A DNA stretch of 64,000 nucleotides from Myxococcales bacterium (GCA_016794505.1 JAEUJZ010000020.1:1-64000); one strand, 5' to 3'. Counted from the stretch's first letter, positions 1 to 8,303 are shown. The notes: a model not told the origin generated them from the letters alone. Translations and numbers: made by a program.

Positions 1-220
1 GTCCCGATCAAGCACAAAATGCCGGCTCGTCGGTGGGAGTGTTGTGGCTGGGGTGTTGGATATTGGCTGGAAACTGGCCAGCGCACGATTTAACACATCA
101 TTGAAGCAAGGCATCCGCTCGGGAACTCCAAGCGGCTGTCGCGTCAAGCTTCCAGAATTCTACATCGCCCGACATAGGCAGGGCCGCGTGTCCATCAGCG
201 TGAGCGGCGGCCTAACCTCA

Positions 221-258
221 AAAAACAACGGCTGGGAAGAGGTCTTCCCAGCCGTTGT
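221..258 (-). terminator. Rho-independent terminator, leftward
   Basis: A perfect 16-bp inverted repeat has arms at 225-240 and 243-258, separated by two bases. On the minus strand the stem is followed by a short T run (complement of the A run at 221-225). No T run follows on the plus strand, so it fits termination of leftward transcription from the small gene ending at 284. Confidence 0.65.
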
Positions 259-283
259 GCGTCAACCTTATCCGATTAAATGA

Positions 284-598
284 TCACTTATCCGGGTGGT
301 TGCTCTCTTTTAGACACACGTAGGTGACTAGAGAAAAGGAGAGAACCAAAAGCAAGGTGAAGAGCACAAGGCTCAGCGTGTCGTGTGATGCAAGTCCTGC
401 CTGACTGGGAATCAGCCGCTCGGCTGCACGGGCGAGCCAAGCTTTGAGCTGAAACATGAACCATAGACAGGGTAACAGCTTCAATAGCAAGCGCCAAGTC
501 CGCGGCGGACAGCGCAGGCTGAAGCTTAGCGGGTCCCTTAACAGCAAGATTTCCACGATAAACTTTATATCGATAATCTTGCGGGACCGCGTGGTCAT
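284..598 (-). CDS. Small hypothetical membrane protein
   Basis: This 104-residue reading frame ends in a strongly hydrophobic segment of about 22 residues (roughly residues 74-96, rich in Leu, Val and Phe), which looks like a single membrane span. The ATG at 598 is preceded by an AGGGAG sequence nine bases upstream. The frame stops 25 bases before the leftward hairpin terminator at 221-258. I do not recognise a family. A 152-residue frame on the same strand (288-746) overlaps it and is the alternative. It lies inside the mobile element. The existence of the gene rests only on the ribosome-binding site, the terminator and the hydrophobic tail. Confidence 0.35.
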   Translation of the reverse strand: MTTRSRKIIDIKFIVEILLLRDPLSFSLRCPPRTWRLLLKLLPCLWFMFQLKAWLARAAERLIPSQAGLASHDTLSLVLFTLLLVLSFSLVTYVCLKESNHPDK

Positions 599-859
599 GA
601 GCTACCGCTCCCTGACCAGCGATTCCGAGTAGAACCGCACATCGTACATGTGAGCAATCCTTTCGGTGTCGCATTTCATTCCCAGGCGAAGGGGGGCTAG
701 TCCTTCGGCCTCGGAGATTTTCGCACTTGTGGAAGTAGTGAGCCACCAGATCCTCCTTTCTCAGAACAGCCTAGTTCCGCGTTTCTTCTTCTGTCAACGG
801 CGTTAGCCACGGCCCGAGGACACCCGCCAACTACGCCACCGGTGGCCGACGCGCCAGCG

Positions 860-2224
860 TCAGTGCCCATCCCCAATGCACCCCCGCATCTCATCAATCC
901 TCTCCTGCGTCAGCATCTGCAGATACGCCTCACTCCTCTCATCCAGCAGGCAGCCCAGTACGCGCCACGTCGGCCTGTCGGCCAGCCGCACATGTGGGTG
1001 GTCCACGAGGCGCCATCTGGCGGCGATGGCGGCGGCGTAGGCTTGTTCGTCGAGGGTTTGGGTGGGGTCGCGGCGGCGGGCGGTGCGGCGGAGGCAGTGC
1101 CGGGCTTGCCAGTCGGCGCAGCGGTCGGAGACGATGACCTCGTCGCGCATGAGGGCCAGCAATGGATCGCGCGTGAAGTCGTAACCGACGGCGAAGGCAT
1201 GGCGCTGGTACTGGCCCGGTGCAGCGGGTGACGACGGCGGCGGGGCGTGGGGCCGACGGGGTCGGTTGGCGGTCTCGCTCTCGCTGAGGAGCTGCGCAAT
1301 GCGTGCTTCGGCGGCGATCCGTCGCGCTTGCTCCTCCTGTAAGCGTCGCTGGAGAAGCTGAATCATCGAGAGCGGCGGCCCGGCCTGGGGTTCGTCTTCC
1401 GGCGGCTGAGTCGGCTCGGCGGTGGACTCCTCTTCGTGCTTCCTCTGCTCCTCTTCGGCTTCCTCTACCTGCTGCTTCAGCTCCTCGGCCCGCGCGGTCA
1501 GCTCGTCGATCTCTGTGACCAGCCCGTCGCGGATGCTGGCAAGCTCACCGCGACTGCGCAGCCGTTCGCACTCGGCGGTCAGACTCCGGATCTGCGTCAG
1601 CAGCTCATCGCGGCCGCGCGTGATCTCTTGCAACTCCGCATAGGCTTCGTTCAGTTGGCGCTCGTGCTCGGCCCGGCGCCGGTCCTGTCCACGTCGAGCG
1701 CTCGCGAATTCCTCCCGCACCTGCGCAAGCTCGGCTTGCTTGCGATCCAGCGCGTTCTCGGTCCGCTTGAGCCGTCGCTGCAAGCGCTCAATCTGTCGTA
1801 GTCGCCGGTAGCTCTCACGGATCTTGGCGTTGCGGTCTGCCTCCGTTTTGTGGAGCCGTCCCTGGGTGTGCGCACGATCATCCTGTGCCGCAGCCAGGTC
1901 ACGCTGCACATCGCGCATCCCCGTGCGCAGCGTCGTCAGCTCGGTGAGGAGCTTCCGTTCCTCGGTGTTCTGCGCCCGCGCGGTCGCCTCTAGCTTGGCG
2001 GCGTACTTTCGCGCATCGGATAGCGCGGCCTTCGCTGCCGCCAGAGTCTTGGGCTGCGCCCGACCGGGCCGATTCGGCAGCGGCACGCGACCACATCGGT
2101 AGTCCGGCCGCTTCTGCCCTGGGTGTCGGTGCGCCCAGACCCGGCAGCTATCCCGGCAATAGCGGCGATCCGAGCGAACACAGAACGGTATTTCCCGGTC
2201 GCAGACTGTGCAAGAACGCTTCAT
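860..2224 (-). CDS. Zinc-finger coiled-coil protein of mobile element
   Basis: A protein of 454 residues. The N-terminus carries a compact Cys finger of pattern CxxC then YC then CR (residues ~4-28) with an IP dipeptide between the halves. Residues ~60-270 are almost unbroken heptad-rich, highly charged coiled coil. A Glu/Pro-rich linker follows, then a second short coil and a folded C-terminal domain of about 110 residues rich in Arg and Trp. The start at 2224 is chosen because AAAGGGG lies about eight bases upstream and it places the finger at the N-terminus; an in-frame upstream extension to 2287 has no such support. The gene diverges from the neighbour at 2474, which has the same finger. 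Function is unknown; DNA binding or packaging by the finger is inference. Confidence 0.75.
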   Translation of the reverse strand: MKRSCTVCDREIPFCVRSDRRYCRDSCRVWAHRHPGQKRPDYRCGRVPLPNRPGRAQPKTLAAAKAALSDARKYAAKLEATARAQNTEERKLLTELTTLRTGMRDVQRDLAAAQDDRAHTQGRLHKTEADRNAKIRESYRRLRQIERLQRRLKRTENALDRKQAELAQVREEFASARRGQDRRRAEHERQLNEAYAELQEITRGRDELLTQIRSLTAECERLRSRGELASIRDGLVTEIDELTARAEELKQQVEEAEEEQRKHEEESTAEPTQPPEDEPQAGPPLSMIQLLQRRLQEEQARRIAAEARIAQLLSESETANRPRRPHAPPPSSPAAPGQYQRHAFAVGYDFTRDPLLALMRDEVIVSDRCADWQARHCLRRTARRRDPTQTLDEQAYAAAIAARWRLVDHPHVRLADRPTWRVLGCLLDERSEAYLQMLTQERIDEMRGCIGDGH

Positions 2225-2473
2225 GCGCATGGCCCCTTTATCGAGCACACACCAAGAACAGAATAATCCAACATAGTACAGGGACACAAGATAGCCGTTA
2301 CACGCCGGGAGCCATCACACTGCTAAGTCCTTGATATCCGTGTAAGTTTCGCGGGCTCTTCAGAACATTATCCGCGCACGCGAACCCGATCTGGCGAGTT
2401 CACGGCCGTTTCTGTGGGGTGGCTGGCGACCGTTCGCGATCGGTTCGCGGACGGATGCCGTACTCTGATCACC

Positions 2474-3454
2474 ATGCGGACGTGTGTCTCCTGCGGCGAC
2501 GAGATCCCCGAGAAGAAGCGCAAGGACGCCAAGTACTGCGACAAGCCCGGCTGCCGAGGGCGCGAGTACCGCAAGCGCCAGGCCGAGGCGCAGGCGGCGG
2601 AGGGCAAGCCACACACGCACCACGCAACGACGCTGCTGACCTGCGAGTGCGGGCGGCGCTACAAGATCCAGATCAGCGCGCTCGACGAACCCCCGAGCAG
2701 GCCGGATCCGGCGCAGCCCACGGCGACCCCGCAAGCGATCACGGAAACTGTTCTGCCTACGGCTCAGCGGACAGCCGCGCAGGACACGGGACCAGAACTT
2801 CAGGCTGCAGCCCGCGAAGCCGTCACGCAAGCCGTTCTGCTTACGGATCTGGGGGCACAGATCGCGGAGGATGGGGCAGCATCAGAAGCGGAAACCGCCG
2901 CAGCCGTCACGCAAGCCGTTCTGCTCACAGATCAGCAGCCTGCGGAAGACGCGGCAGCATCCGAAGCGGAAACCGCCGCAACCGTCACGCAAGCCGTTCT
3001 GCTCACAGATCAGCAGCCTGCTCAAGCGGAGGCGCCTTCAGTGCCGACGGCGATGTATGACCCGCAAGGCTTCACGGAAACCGATCGCAGCGGTGCGCAG
3101 GCGAGCGGCGTTCTGACGCTGGAGCTGTACTTCCTCCGAGCGGGCAAGCACCGCCTCTCGCTGCATCAAGCGGTCATTCGTCGGCGGGACGGGACCTGGA
3201 CGCTTCAGCCCCAGACGCGCGCCGCGTTCAGCCTCGGCGCAGCGGATCGGTCCAGCCTCGGCGGCAGGCCCGGCGGCTGGGGACGGTACTACGCGGGGCA
3301 CTCTCCCGTGGAATTTGGCTTCGATGAGGACTTGGTGGTGATGTTCTGGGATCAGAAGGCTAGACGCGGCTGGGTGGCCCAGACTGGCCTGCTCCGCAAG
3401 CTCCTGGGCGACGGCTGGAAGGCAAAGCTGCGGGAACACGCGGGCGGAACGTAG
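2474..3454 (+). CDS. Zinc-finger protein with Ala/Thr-rich repeats
   Basis: A protein of 326 residues starting at the ATG that opens directly into a finger of pattern CxxC...YC...CR. It matches the finger of the divergent gene at 860-2224 in spacing and in its IP and D..YC residues. A second Cys pair (CECG, ~residue 56) follows. Residues ~115-185 contain nearly three copies of an Ala/Glu/Thr-rich unit ending in the string TQAVLLTDQQPA. The last ~125 residues look folded and aromatic-rich. An in-frame start at 2414 exists but lacks reason for use. The 3' end overlaps the convergent gene 3360-3797 by 95 bases. No family is recognised. Confidence 0.75.
   Translation: MRTCVSCGDEIPEKKRKDAKYCDKPGCRGREYRKRQAEAQAAEGKPHTHHATTLLTCECGRRYKIQISALDEPPSRPDPAQPTATPQAITETVLPTAQRTAAQDTGPELQAAAREAVTQAVLLTDLGAQIAEDGAASEAETAAAVTQAVLLTDQQPAEDAAASEAETAATVTQAVLLTDQQPAQAEAPSVPTAMYDPQGFTETDRSGAQASGVLTLELYFLRAGKHRLSLHQAVIRRRDGTWTLQPQTRAAFSLGAADRSSLGGRPGGWGRYYAGHSPVEFGFDEDLVVMFWDQKARRGWVAQTGLLRKLLGDGWKAKLREHAGGT
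2821..3020 (+). repeat. In-frame tandem repeat, units of 84 and 78 bp
   Basis: The 19-base string CGTCACGCAAGCCGTTCTG recurs at 2821, 2905 and 2983, giving spacings of 84 and 78 bases, both multiples of three. The repeat codes for the Ala/Glu/Thr-rich linker of the zinc-finger protein. Near identity of units two and three suggests recent duplication. Confidence 0.85.
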
Positions 3455-3797
3455 CGGGCGGGCCCTGTTGCAGTCTTCTGCGCGCTTCCGTCGGGCTTGG
3501 CGCTGACCACCAGCGGAGCGCGGTCTTCTTTAGCGATACCTCGACGACTGAGTAGGGCTCGCGACCGCCGCCGCGCCGCCACTCGACGGCCACGTAAAGG
3601 CTCTCCCCCTCTCGACGCATGCCGAGAATTCGCCACAGTGGCCAGCGACCGCAGCAAAAGCTGCGGATCAGATCATGCGCTGCACGCTCTGGCTGCTTGC
3701 GCAGGTCGAGGGCTGCAAGTCTGACCGGCGGAGTCAGCGGCAGCGACGGACGAGAACGGCGAGACGACGCACTTGTAGCAGGGACATGGCACGGCAT
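3360..3797 (-). CDS. Hypothetical protein of mobile element
   Basis: A protein of 145 residues. The ATG at 3797 is preceded by an excellent ribosome-binding site, AGGAGGAG, four bases away, which decides against the longer frame beginning at 3899. The middle (residues ~50-110) reads like a small folded domain: it has a CCG motif, alternating hydrophobic residues and paired Trp (RWW). The ends are basic and probably disordered. It overlaps the 3' end of the convergent zinc-finger gene. No family is recognised. Confidence 0.55.
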   Translation of the reverse strand: MPCHVPATSASSRRSRPSLPLTPPVRLAALDLRKQPERAAHDLIRSFCCGRWPLWRILGMRREGESLYVAVEWRRGGGREPYSVVEVSLKKTALRWWSAPSPTEARRRLQQGPPATFRPRVPAALPSSRRPGACGAGQSGPPSRV

Positions 3798-4002
3798 AGA
3801 CTCCTCCTGTTCGCGTCGGGCGGTCGCTTGCCGGCTCTCGGCCCGACGCGGGCAATTGGGTCGCCGATGCAGATCGGCGGCCCGTTTCGTTTTGGGCATA
3901 TCAGCGCCCGAGCCGTGAATAGCATGAGCCCGCCATGAACCGTAATATTTTCCTGCGTTTATTGTCAGAAATCATCGTCAACTAGAGCCACATTCCCGCC
4001 TC

Positions 4003-4545
4003 GTGTTACCGAGGCACGTGGTACGCGGTGCCCCCAACCCCCTACATTTCGGCTTCCCCGAGCGCCTACGCCGGGCTCGGAACGCCGCAAAGCTGACGCA
4101 TACATCTCTCGCGCGGGAGGCCGGCGCTGTCAGTCGGGCGACGACGGCCGCGCTTGAAGCCGAAGAGAATGTGCCGCGCGTCGATACGGTCGAGCACCTG
4201 GCGAACGCACTGAAGCTATCGCCGAGCACGCTCGCCTTCGGCATTGAGCACCCATGGCAATCGCGGGCCGGGCTGCGCTGCGATGGTCTCCCCGCGCGAC
4301 TTCGCGAGGTACGCAAGGCGCGGGGCTTGTCCATGCGCGAGCTGGCTAGACAGGCTGCCGCGTCGGTGGTCCTCGTTCGCTCTACCGAGTGCGGGACGAG
4401 CCTGCCGAGCTTGGCGCGGCTGGAAGCACTGGCGAAGGCGCTGGGGGTTTCGCCCGCATGGCTGGCGTACGGCGAAGGCCCGATGGACGCGCCGACCCGA
4501 CGACGGGCTACGCAGACGGAACCGGCGCAGACGAGCGATCGGTAG
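4003..4545 (+). CDS. Tandem-HTH XRE-family transcriptional regulator
   Basis: A protein of 180 residues with two consecutive Cro/C1-type helix-turn-helix domains, at about residues 17-75 and 94-155. Both have the usual order of a recognition helix followed by a conserved LxxLAxALxxSPxxLAxG tail. No peptidase or ligand domain is attached. The start is a GTG at 4003. Regulators of this type commonly repress excision or integrase genes in integrative elements; here the gene is convergent with, and overlaps by 38 bases, the serine recombinase. Control of element genes from the 3798-4002 divergent region is inference. The two-domain layout could let one chain bind both halves of an operator. Confidence 0.85.
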   Translation: MLPRHVVRGAPNPLHFGFPERLRRARNAAKLTHTSLAREAGAVSRATTAALEAEENVPRVDTVEHLANALKLSPSTLAFGIEHPWQSRAGLRCDGLPARLREVRKARGLSMRELARQAAASVVLVRSTECGTSLPSLARLEALAKALGVSPAWLAYGEGPMDAPTRRRATQTEPAQTSDR

Positions 4546-5620
4546 ACGCACTCTGTCGATTCGCGCGCAGCAGCGCCGAGACCCGCGACGGATACCAGAA
4601 CCCACCCCGGCCTGGAATGTGTCCCTCACTCGCCAGCCGCAGGCCGATCTCGCTGAAGCTCAGCCCTTCTGCGCGTAGCTCTGCGGCGCGTCGCGTGGCG
4701 TCGGGCAGATCCGGCTTGCTGTAGTAGCGCAGCAAGTGCTGCACCGTCGCGGCGTGCCAGGCCCTCGCCCGCGGCGGATAGAGCCCTTCCTTGCGAAGCT
4801 GCGCCGCGATGCCGCGTAGGCTCAGCCCTTCGGCGCGTAGCTCCCGCGAGCGGGTCGCCGCTGCGGTTTGGTCGCGCACGATCGGTGGCCTCGGGGCGTA
4901 CTCCTTGTGGGGGCGCACCGTGTACTTGCCCTCTCGTTGCAAGATCACGCTGACGACTCGTCCGTGCCACTCGCCACCTCGTCGCGCCCGCAGCCCTTCG
5001 GCATTGAACTGGCGCGCGATGTCGGTAAAACCGACGCCGCCGGCATGCAGCGTCGCCATGCGCGCAATCATCGCTTGCTCGAACGCGTGCGGCACCAGCG
5101 TCCGCCGCCCTTTGTCATCGAGCACTTGCGAGAACTCATAGCCGTACGGCGAGCCTCCCATCTTCACTCCCTGCGCCTTCAACTGCTGCATCGCCTCGTA
5201 CGTGCGCTCTGAAATGATCTCGCGCTCGAACTGCGCGTAGTTCGCGAGGTTCAGCATCATCATGCGTCCGGCCGCGTTGTGCGTGTTCACCATGCCGCAC
5301 ACCGACAGCAGGTGATACCGCTCCTGCCCGAAGTACTCATCGACCAGCGCGCACAGATCGCGCACCGACCGCGTCAGCCTGTCGAGCTTCATCACAACCA
5401 GCGTATTCGCGCGCCCCCGCTTCAGCATGCCCAGCGCCTGCTGCAATCCTGGCCGCTCCAGCGTACCGCCCGACACCCCTTCATCTGCCGCAATGTCGAT
5501 GAGCTTGATTCCGTTGAACTTGCAATACGCGCGCAGCTTATCGCGTTGTGCGTCGAGACTCACCCCCTCCGAGGCTTGTTCCAACGTGCTCACCCGAACG
5601 TATCCCACGGCGATCTTCAC
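4508..5620 (-). CDS. Serine site-specific recombinase
   Basis: A protein of 370 residues from the GTG at 5620. The resolvase/invertase catalytic domain spans residues ~3-145: YVRVSTLEQ with the nucleophile at Ser11, EGVSGGTLERP, KLDRLTRS, and the AQFEREIISERT helix. In place of the zinc ribbon and coiled coil of large integrases, the C-terminus holds three copies of a ~50-residue unit (about 180-229, 252-299 and 306-353), with pattern ELRAEGLSxxxIAxxLxxEG...W...VxxLL, each resembling a helix-turn-helix. A start at ATG 5650 would add ten residues but has no ribosome-binding site; a modest GGGAA precedes 5620. The frame is open upstream through the disrupted lipoprotein. It should catalyse integration or excision of the element; the direction is not predictable. 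Confidence 0.85.
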   Translation of the reverse strand: MKIAVGYVRVSTLEQASEGVSLDAQRDKLRAYCKFNGIKLIDIAADEGVSGGTLERPGLQQALGMLKRGRANTLVVMKLDRLTRSVRDLCALVDEYFGQERYHLLSVCGMVNTHNAAGRMMMLNLANYAQFEREIISERTYEAMQQLKAQGVKMGGSPYGYEFSQVLDDKGRRTLVPHAFEQAMIARMATLHAGGVGFTDIARQFNAEGLRARRGGEWHGRVVSVILQREGKYTVRPHKEYAPRPPIVRDQTAAATRSRELRAEGLSLRGIAAQLRKEGLYPPRARAWHAATVQHLLRYYSKPDLPDATRRAAELRAEGLSFSEIGLRLASEGHIPGRGGFWYPSRVSALLRANRQSASTDRSSAPVPSA

Positions 5621-5675
5621 GACATTCCCATGCTCTGTATGTGCTCGCATGCGAAGCGTCGTAAAGGATTCGGCC

Positions 5676-6358
5676 GTCCCCCCCGCACTCATCAGCGTGC
5701 CGCCGCCGAAGTCGACGGTGCCGGCGAAGGCTCCGGTCAGGATGGGGGCGCCGGTCGAGTCGATGGCCAAGGCGATGACGTTTTCATCGTTGGCGCCGCC
5801 ATAGCGATAGGCCGAAAGATAGGCGCCATCGGCAGTGCCCAGCGCCAGCAAAAAGACATCGGAAAAGCCGGCTGCGTTCAGCGCGCCGCCGCCAAAGTCC
5901 ACGCTGTTGCGGAAGCTGCCGGCGGCCCAGAGCTTGCCGCTGCGATCGACGCGCAGACCCTTTATGCTCTCGGTCCCGGTGCCGCCAAAGCTCTTGGACC
6001 ATAGGTGCTTGCCGCTGCTGTCGAACTTGGCGACATAGACATCGGACATGCCAAAGACCGACAGGGCGCCGCCGCCCAGATCGATGGGCGCCGTAAGCTG
6101 CCCGGCGACATAGACATTACCGGCCGCGTCGGTGGTCACGGCATATGCCGCGTCGTTGTCGCCGCCTCCGAGCGGTACCGAGGCCACGGTCGCCCCCGGC
6201 TTGGCCGGCGGTGGCGGACTCATGTCCATGGGCGGTGCCATGTCCATCGCCTCGTTGGGCGTCCCTCCCGAGCAGGCTGGCATCCAGGCAGCAGCGGCTG
6301 CCAGCAGCGAAGAAATCACGACTGGAATGAATGAAGTGGTAAAGCGAGTGCGCGTCAT
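5676..6358 (-). pseudogene. Beta-propeller lipoprotein interrupted by mobile element
   Basis: The 5' part of a secreted lipoprotein gene. The ATG at 6358 follows GGGAGGGAG. It encodes a signal peptide with lipobox ending in PAC, a Met/Pro/Asp-rich spacer, then repeats of the SBBP/beta-propeller kind: GNVYVAGQL, FGGGAL and KHLWSKSFGG motifs recur every ~50 residues. The third repeat breaks off after FGGGTLMSAGG. Past that point the reading frame stays open into the serine recombinase without a stop. A longer upstream start (6556) has no support. If translated from 6358 the product would be a secreted propeller-recombinase fusion and unlikely to act as a recombinase. Confidence 0.75.
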
Positions 6359-6554
6359 CAGGCTCCCTCCCGCGCGTATGGCGCAACGTTCGATCATAGG
6401 AGGGTTGCCCGACGAACCAAAGCACGACGCGGCCTTGGCAGGTCGATGGGGACGCCGCGACGAGCGCCACGCTTCACAATGGCCCCGCCGCAATGCCCGA
6501 CGGGCTCGGCAATCGCGCTTGCCTCGGGCCGCCTGGCCCTGGCACACAAGAGAC

Positions 6555-7001
6555 ATGGACGCAAAACACGCAGAGCCCGCTTTCGGCCTGATGGCGATTC
6601 AACCCGAGGGCTGGGCGACCCCGCGCGGCTATGTAAACGGCCTCGTGGTGCCGGCCGGACGACGGCTGCTGGTCATCGCTGGACAGATCGGCTGGGATGC
6701 CCAGGCCCGCCTGGTGACGCCGACGCGAGATGACGAAGACGCCTTTGTCTGCCAGTTCGCGCAGGCGCTTTCCAACGTCGCCACCGTCGTCACGACCGCG
6801 GGCGGCAGCGTCAGCGATGTGATCAGCCTGCGCATCTATGTCACGGACAAGGCGCGCTATCTGGCCCACATCAAGGCCGTGGGGGCGGCGTATCGCGCGG
6901 TGTTCGGGCGCCACTATCCGACGATGGCCCTGGTGCAAGTCGCCGACCTGCTCGAACCCGGAGCCCTCGTCGAGATCGAGGGCATGGCTGCGCTGGCCTA
7001 A
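6555..7001 (+). CDS. Rid-family (YjgF/YER057c) protein
   Basis: A protein of 148 residues that fits the single-domain RidA/YjgF fold: an N-terminal GYxNGLVV strand, an AGQIGWD segment, FAQALSNV helix, IYVTD strand and the C-terminal LVEIEGMA strand. In active RidA enzymes an Arg in the segment preceding VEIE binds the imine carboxylate; the corresponding stretch here reads YPTMALVQV with no Arg. Imine deaminase activity is therefore doubtful, and this is probably a divergent Rid subfamily member, perhaps binding another small ligand. It diverges from the truncated lipoprotein with ~196 bases between them. Confidence 0.8.
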   Translation: MDAKHAEPAFGLMAIQPEGWATPRGYVNGLVVPAGRRLLVIAGQIGWDAQARLVTPTRDDEDAFVCQFAQALSNVATVVTTAGGSVSDVISLRIYVTDKARYLAHIKAVGAAYRAVFGRHYPTMALVQVADLLEPGALVEIEGMAALA

Positions 7002-7052
7002 GCGCTCGGTCTAGAGCCGCGCGTCGTGGATAGGCCCGCCGACGCGCTCGGA

Positions 7053-8303
7053 CTAGCGCGGGCTGGGCGCTAGCTCAAGCTGCGCGCGACGCAGGCGATC
7101 GCGATCCAGCTCGCGGGCGGTCTCGCGATTGCCGGCGGGACGCGTCACCAGGCCACGCGCCAAAAGCAGCGAACGCGACGGCCGCTTTCGACCCGGCTGG
7201 GCCTCGGCCAGAAGCGGCTTTTGGCCGCGCACAAGCGGAAAGCCGATGTGCGAAAGCCCCGGCGTCTTGTCCGGCACCGCGTCGACCATGGCGATGTCGA
7301 TCGAGCGATAGCTCGGCTGCGCAAGCCCCTGGGCAAAGTGCTGCGAGCGCTGGATCGTGTAGTGCCAGATATCGCCCGATGGATAGCGCAGAAGCTGCGA
7401 CTTCACCGTGCGCAAAATCACGCTGCGATCGTCGAAGGGCAGGGCCGCGATGTTGCCGCGGAAAGCCGGCCCGTACTTAAACCAGGACTCGGCATTTGAA
7501 AGATAGATGGCGTGGATCGGCACGCCGGCCTGGCGCGCGGTCTCGGCGATCTGCTGCAGCGTCGAGGGGCCGGTCAGGTCGCCGAGGCGCGCGACGATGC
7601 GCCGCTCTTTGGCCAAGCGGTGCATGTGCTGGTACTTGCGCGCATCCGACAGCCAGGTCCCGCGCGGGCCATGGCTGCGCCCTAGCTCGTCTTTGAGGTG
7701 GCGGAACAAGAGGTCGCGATACGCGTGATAGACCTCTAACACTGGGCGCTGCTCGTCGGTGGCGGGATAGGCAGCGGCGACGGCGGCGTGGACCTCGGCG
7801 CGGTGCTTTTTGTCGAACAGCGCCACCAGATCGCCGGGCTGCAGCGAGACGGGCAAGAGCGCCGCGTACAGCCGGTGCAGGTACACCACGGCTGGGTCCA
7901 GATCGACAAGCCACAGCACGTCGGACTCGGCCGCCGCGGCCAGCGTGTAGTTCTGGTCGCCGCCGACGCCCATATAGCCGCCGCCCAGTCCGCGCAGATC
8001 GGCAAAGAACAGGTCATGGCGCCGCTCGTTCGACCACAGATAGTGACGACGCACTTTGTGCGGGGCCTCGTCGCGCGGTGTCGCAAGCTGCGCAGCATCA
8101 AGCGAGGCAGGCGACGCGGCGGGCGACGATGCGGCGGGCGACGCGGCGGGTGACGATGCGGCGGGCGACGATGCGGCGGACGGCGATGCGGGCTCGGTCC
8201 CAGACGACACCCCGGAAAACGCCAGCAGCCCGGAAACGGCCAGCCCCCAGCCAAGCCGACGAAGCCTAGACCCTAAGAGAAAGGAAGAAGGCGCTGGATG
8301 CAC
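7053..8303 (-). CDS. Exported protein resembling LIC_10091-type family
   Basis: A protein of 416 residues from a GTG at 8303, the only in-frame start near the signal. A hydrophobic signal segment (residues ~15-35) is followed by a Pro/Ala/Ser repeat linker to ~residue 70. The body begins with LRGLGGGYMGVGGDQNYTL and continues with a LVDLDP strand, reminiscent of Rossmann-like nucleotide or SAM-binding folds. I associate this opening with the uncharacterised LIC_10091-type proteins from memory, not from a search. No ribosome-binding site is evident before the GTG. Its function and final location (periplasm or surface) are unknown. Confidence 0.7.
   Translation of the reverse strand: MHPAPSSFLLGSRLRRLGWGLAVSGLLAFSGVSSGTEPASPSAASSPAASSPAASPAASSPAASPASLDAAQLATPRDEAPHKVRRHYLWSNERRHDLFFADLRGLGGGYMGVGGDQNYTLAAAAESDVLWLVDLDPAVVYLHRLYAALLPVSLQPGDLVALFDKKHRAEVHAAVAAAYPATDEQRPVLEVYHAYRDLLFRHLKDELGRSHGPRGTWLSDARKYQHMHRLAKERRIVARLGDLTGPSTLQQIAETARQAGVPIHAIYLSNAESWFKYGPAFRGNIAALPFDDRSVILRTVKSQLLRYPSGDIWHYTIQRSQHFAQGLAQPSYRSIDIAMVDAVPDKTPGLSHIGFPLVRGQKPLLAEAQPGRKRPSRSLLLARGLVTRPAGNRETARELDRDRLRRAQLELAPSPR
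8107..8190 (-). repeat. 12/15-bp degenerate repeats coding Ala/Ser/Pro linker
   Basis: Units GCGGGCGACGCG and GCGGGCGACGATGCG alternate about seven times (plus-strand reading), all in frame, giving the AASSPAASP linker after the signal peptide of the exported protein. Confidence 0.8.

Larger units (their letters stand above)
1..5675. mobile_element. Integrated serine-recombinase element, right end only
   Basis: The block holds a serine recombinase at its edge, an XRE regulator, two zinc-finger proteins and small unknown genes. Just beyond it lies a lipoprotein gene cut off in the middle of a beta-propeller repeat. Comparison with the preceding repeats of that lipoprotein places the junction near the run of seven C at 5678-5684: homology to the repeats stops there and recombinase upstream sequence begins. 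The left end is not in the window, because no remaining half of the lipoprotein is seen in 1-860. Stretches 1-220 and 599-859 hold no gene I can support and look less GC-rich than the rest. Size is therefore at least 5.7 kb. Integration is inferred from gene structure; the att core is not resolved. Confidence 0.7.

Noticed and set aside
44..283. 79-residue frame at the left end
   Set aside because: It runs across the hairpin terminator, whose arms supply part of the sequence, and has no ribosome-binding site.
288..746. 152-residue minus-strand frame
   Set aside because: No recognisable fold or ribosome-binding site; it overlaps the better supported frame 284-598.
3798..3899. Longer start for the gene 3360-3797
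   Set aside because: AGGAGGAG directly before 3797 decides for the shorter start.
6359..6556. N-terminal extension of the lipoprotein frame to 6556
   Set aside because: The signal peptide and the ribosome-binding site belong to the ATG at 6358, and the extension runs into the divergent promoter region.
7020..7046. Seven-base stem (CGCGTCG/CGACGCG) after the Rid gene
   Set aside because: A 13-base loop and no T run make it a weak terminator candidate, and chance stems are common in GC-rich DNA.
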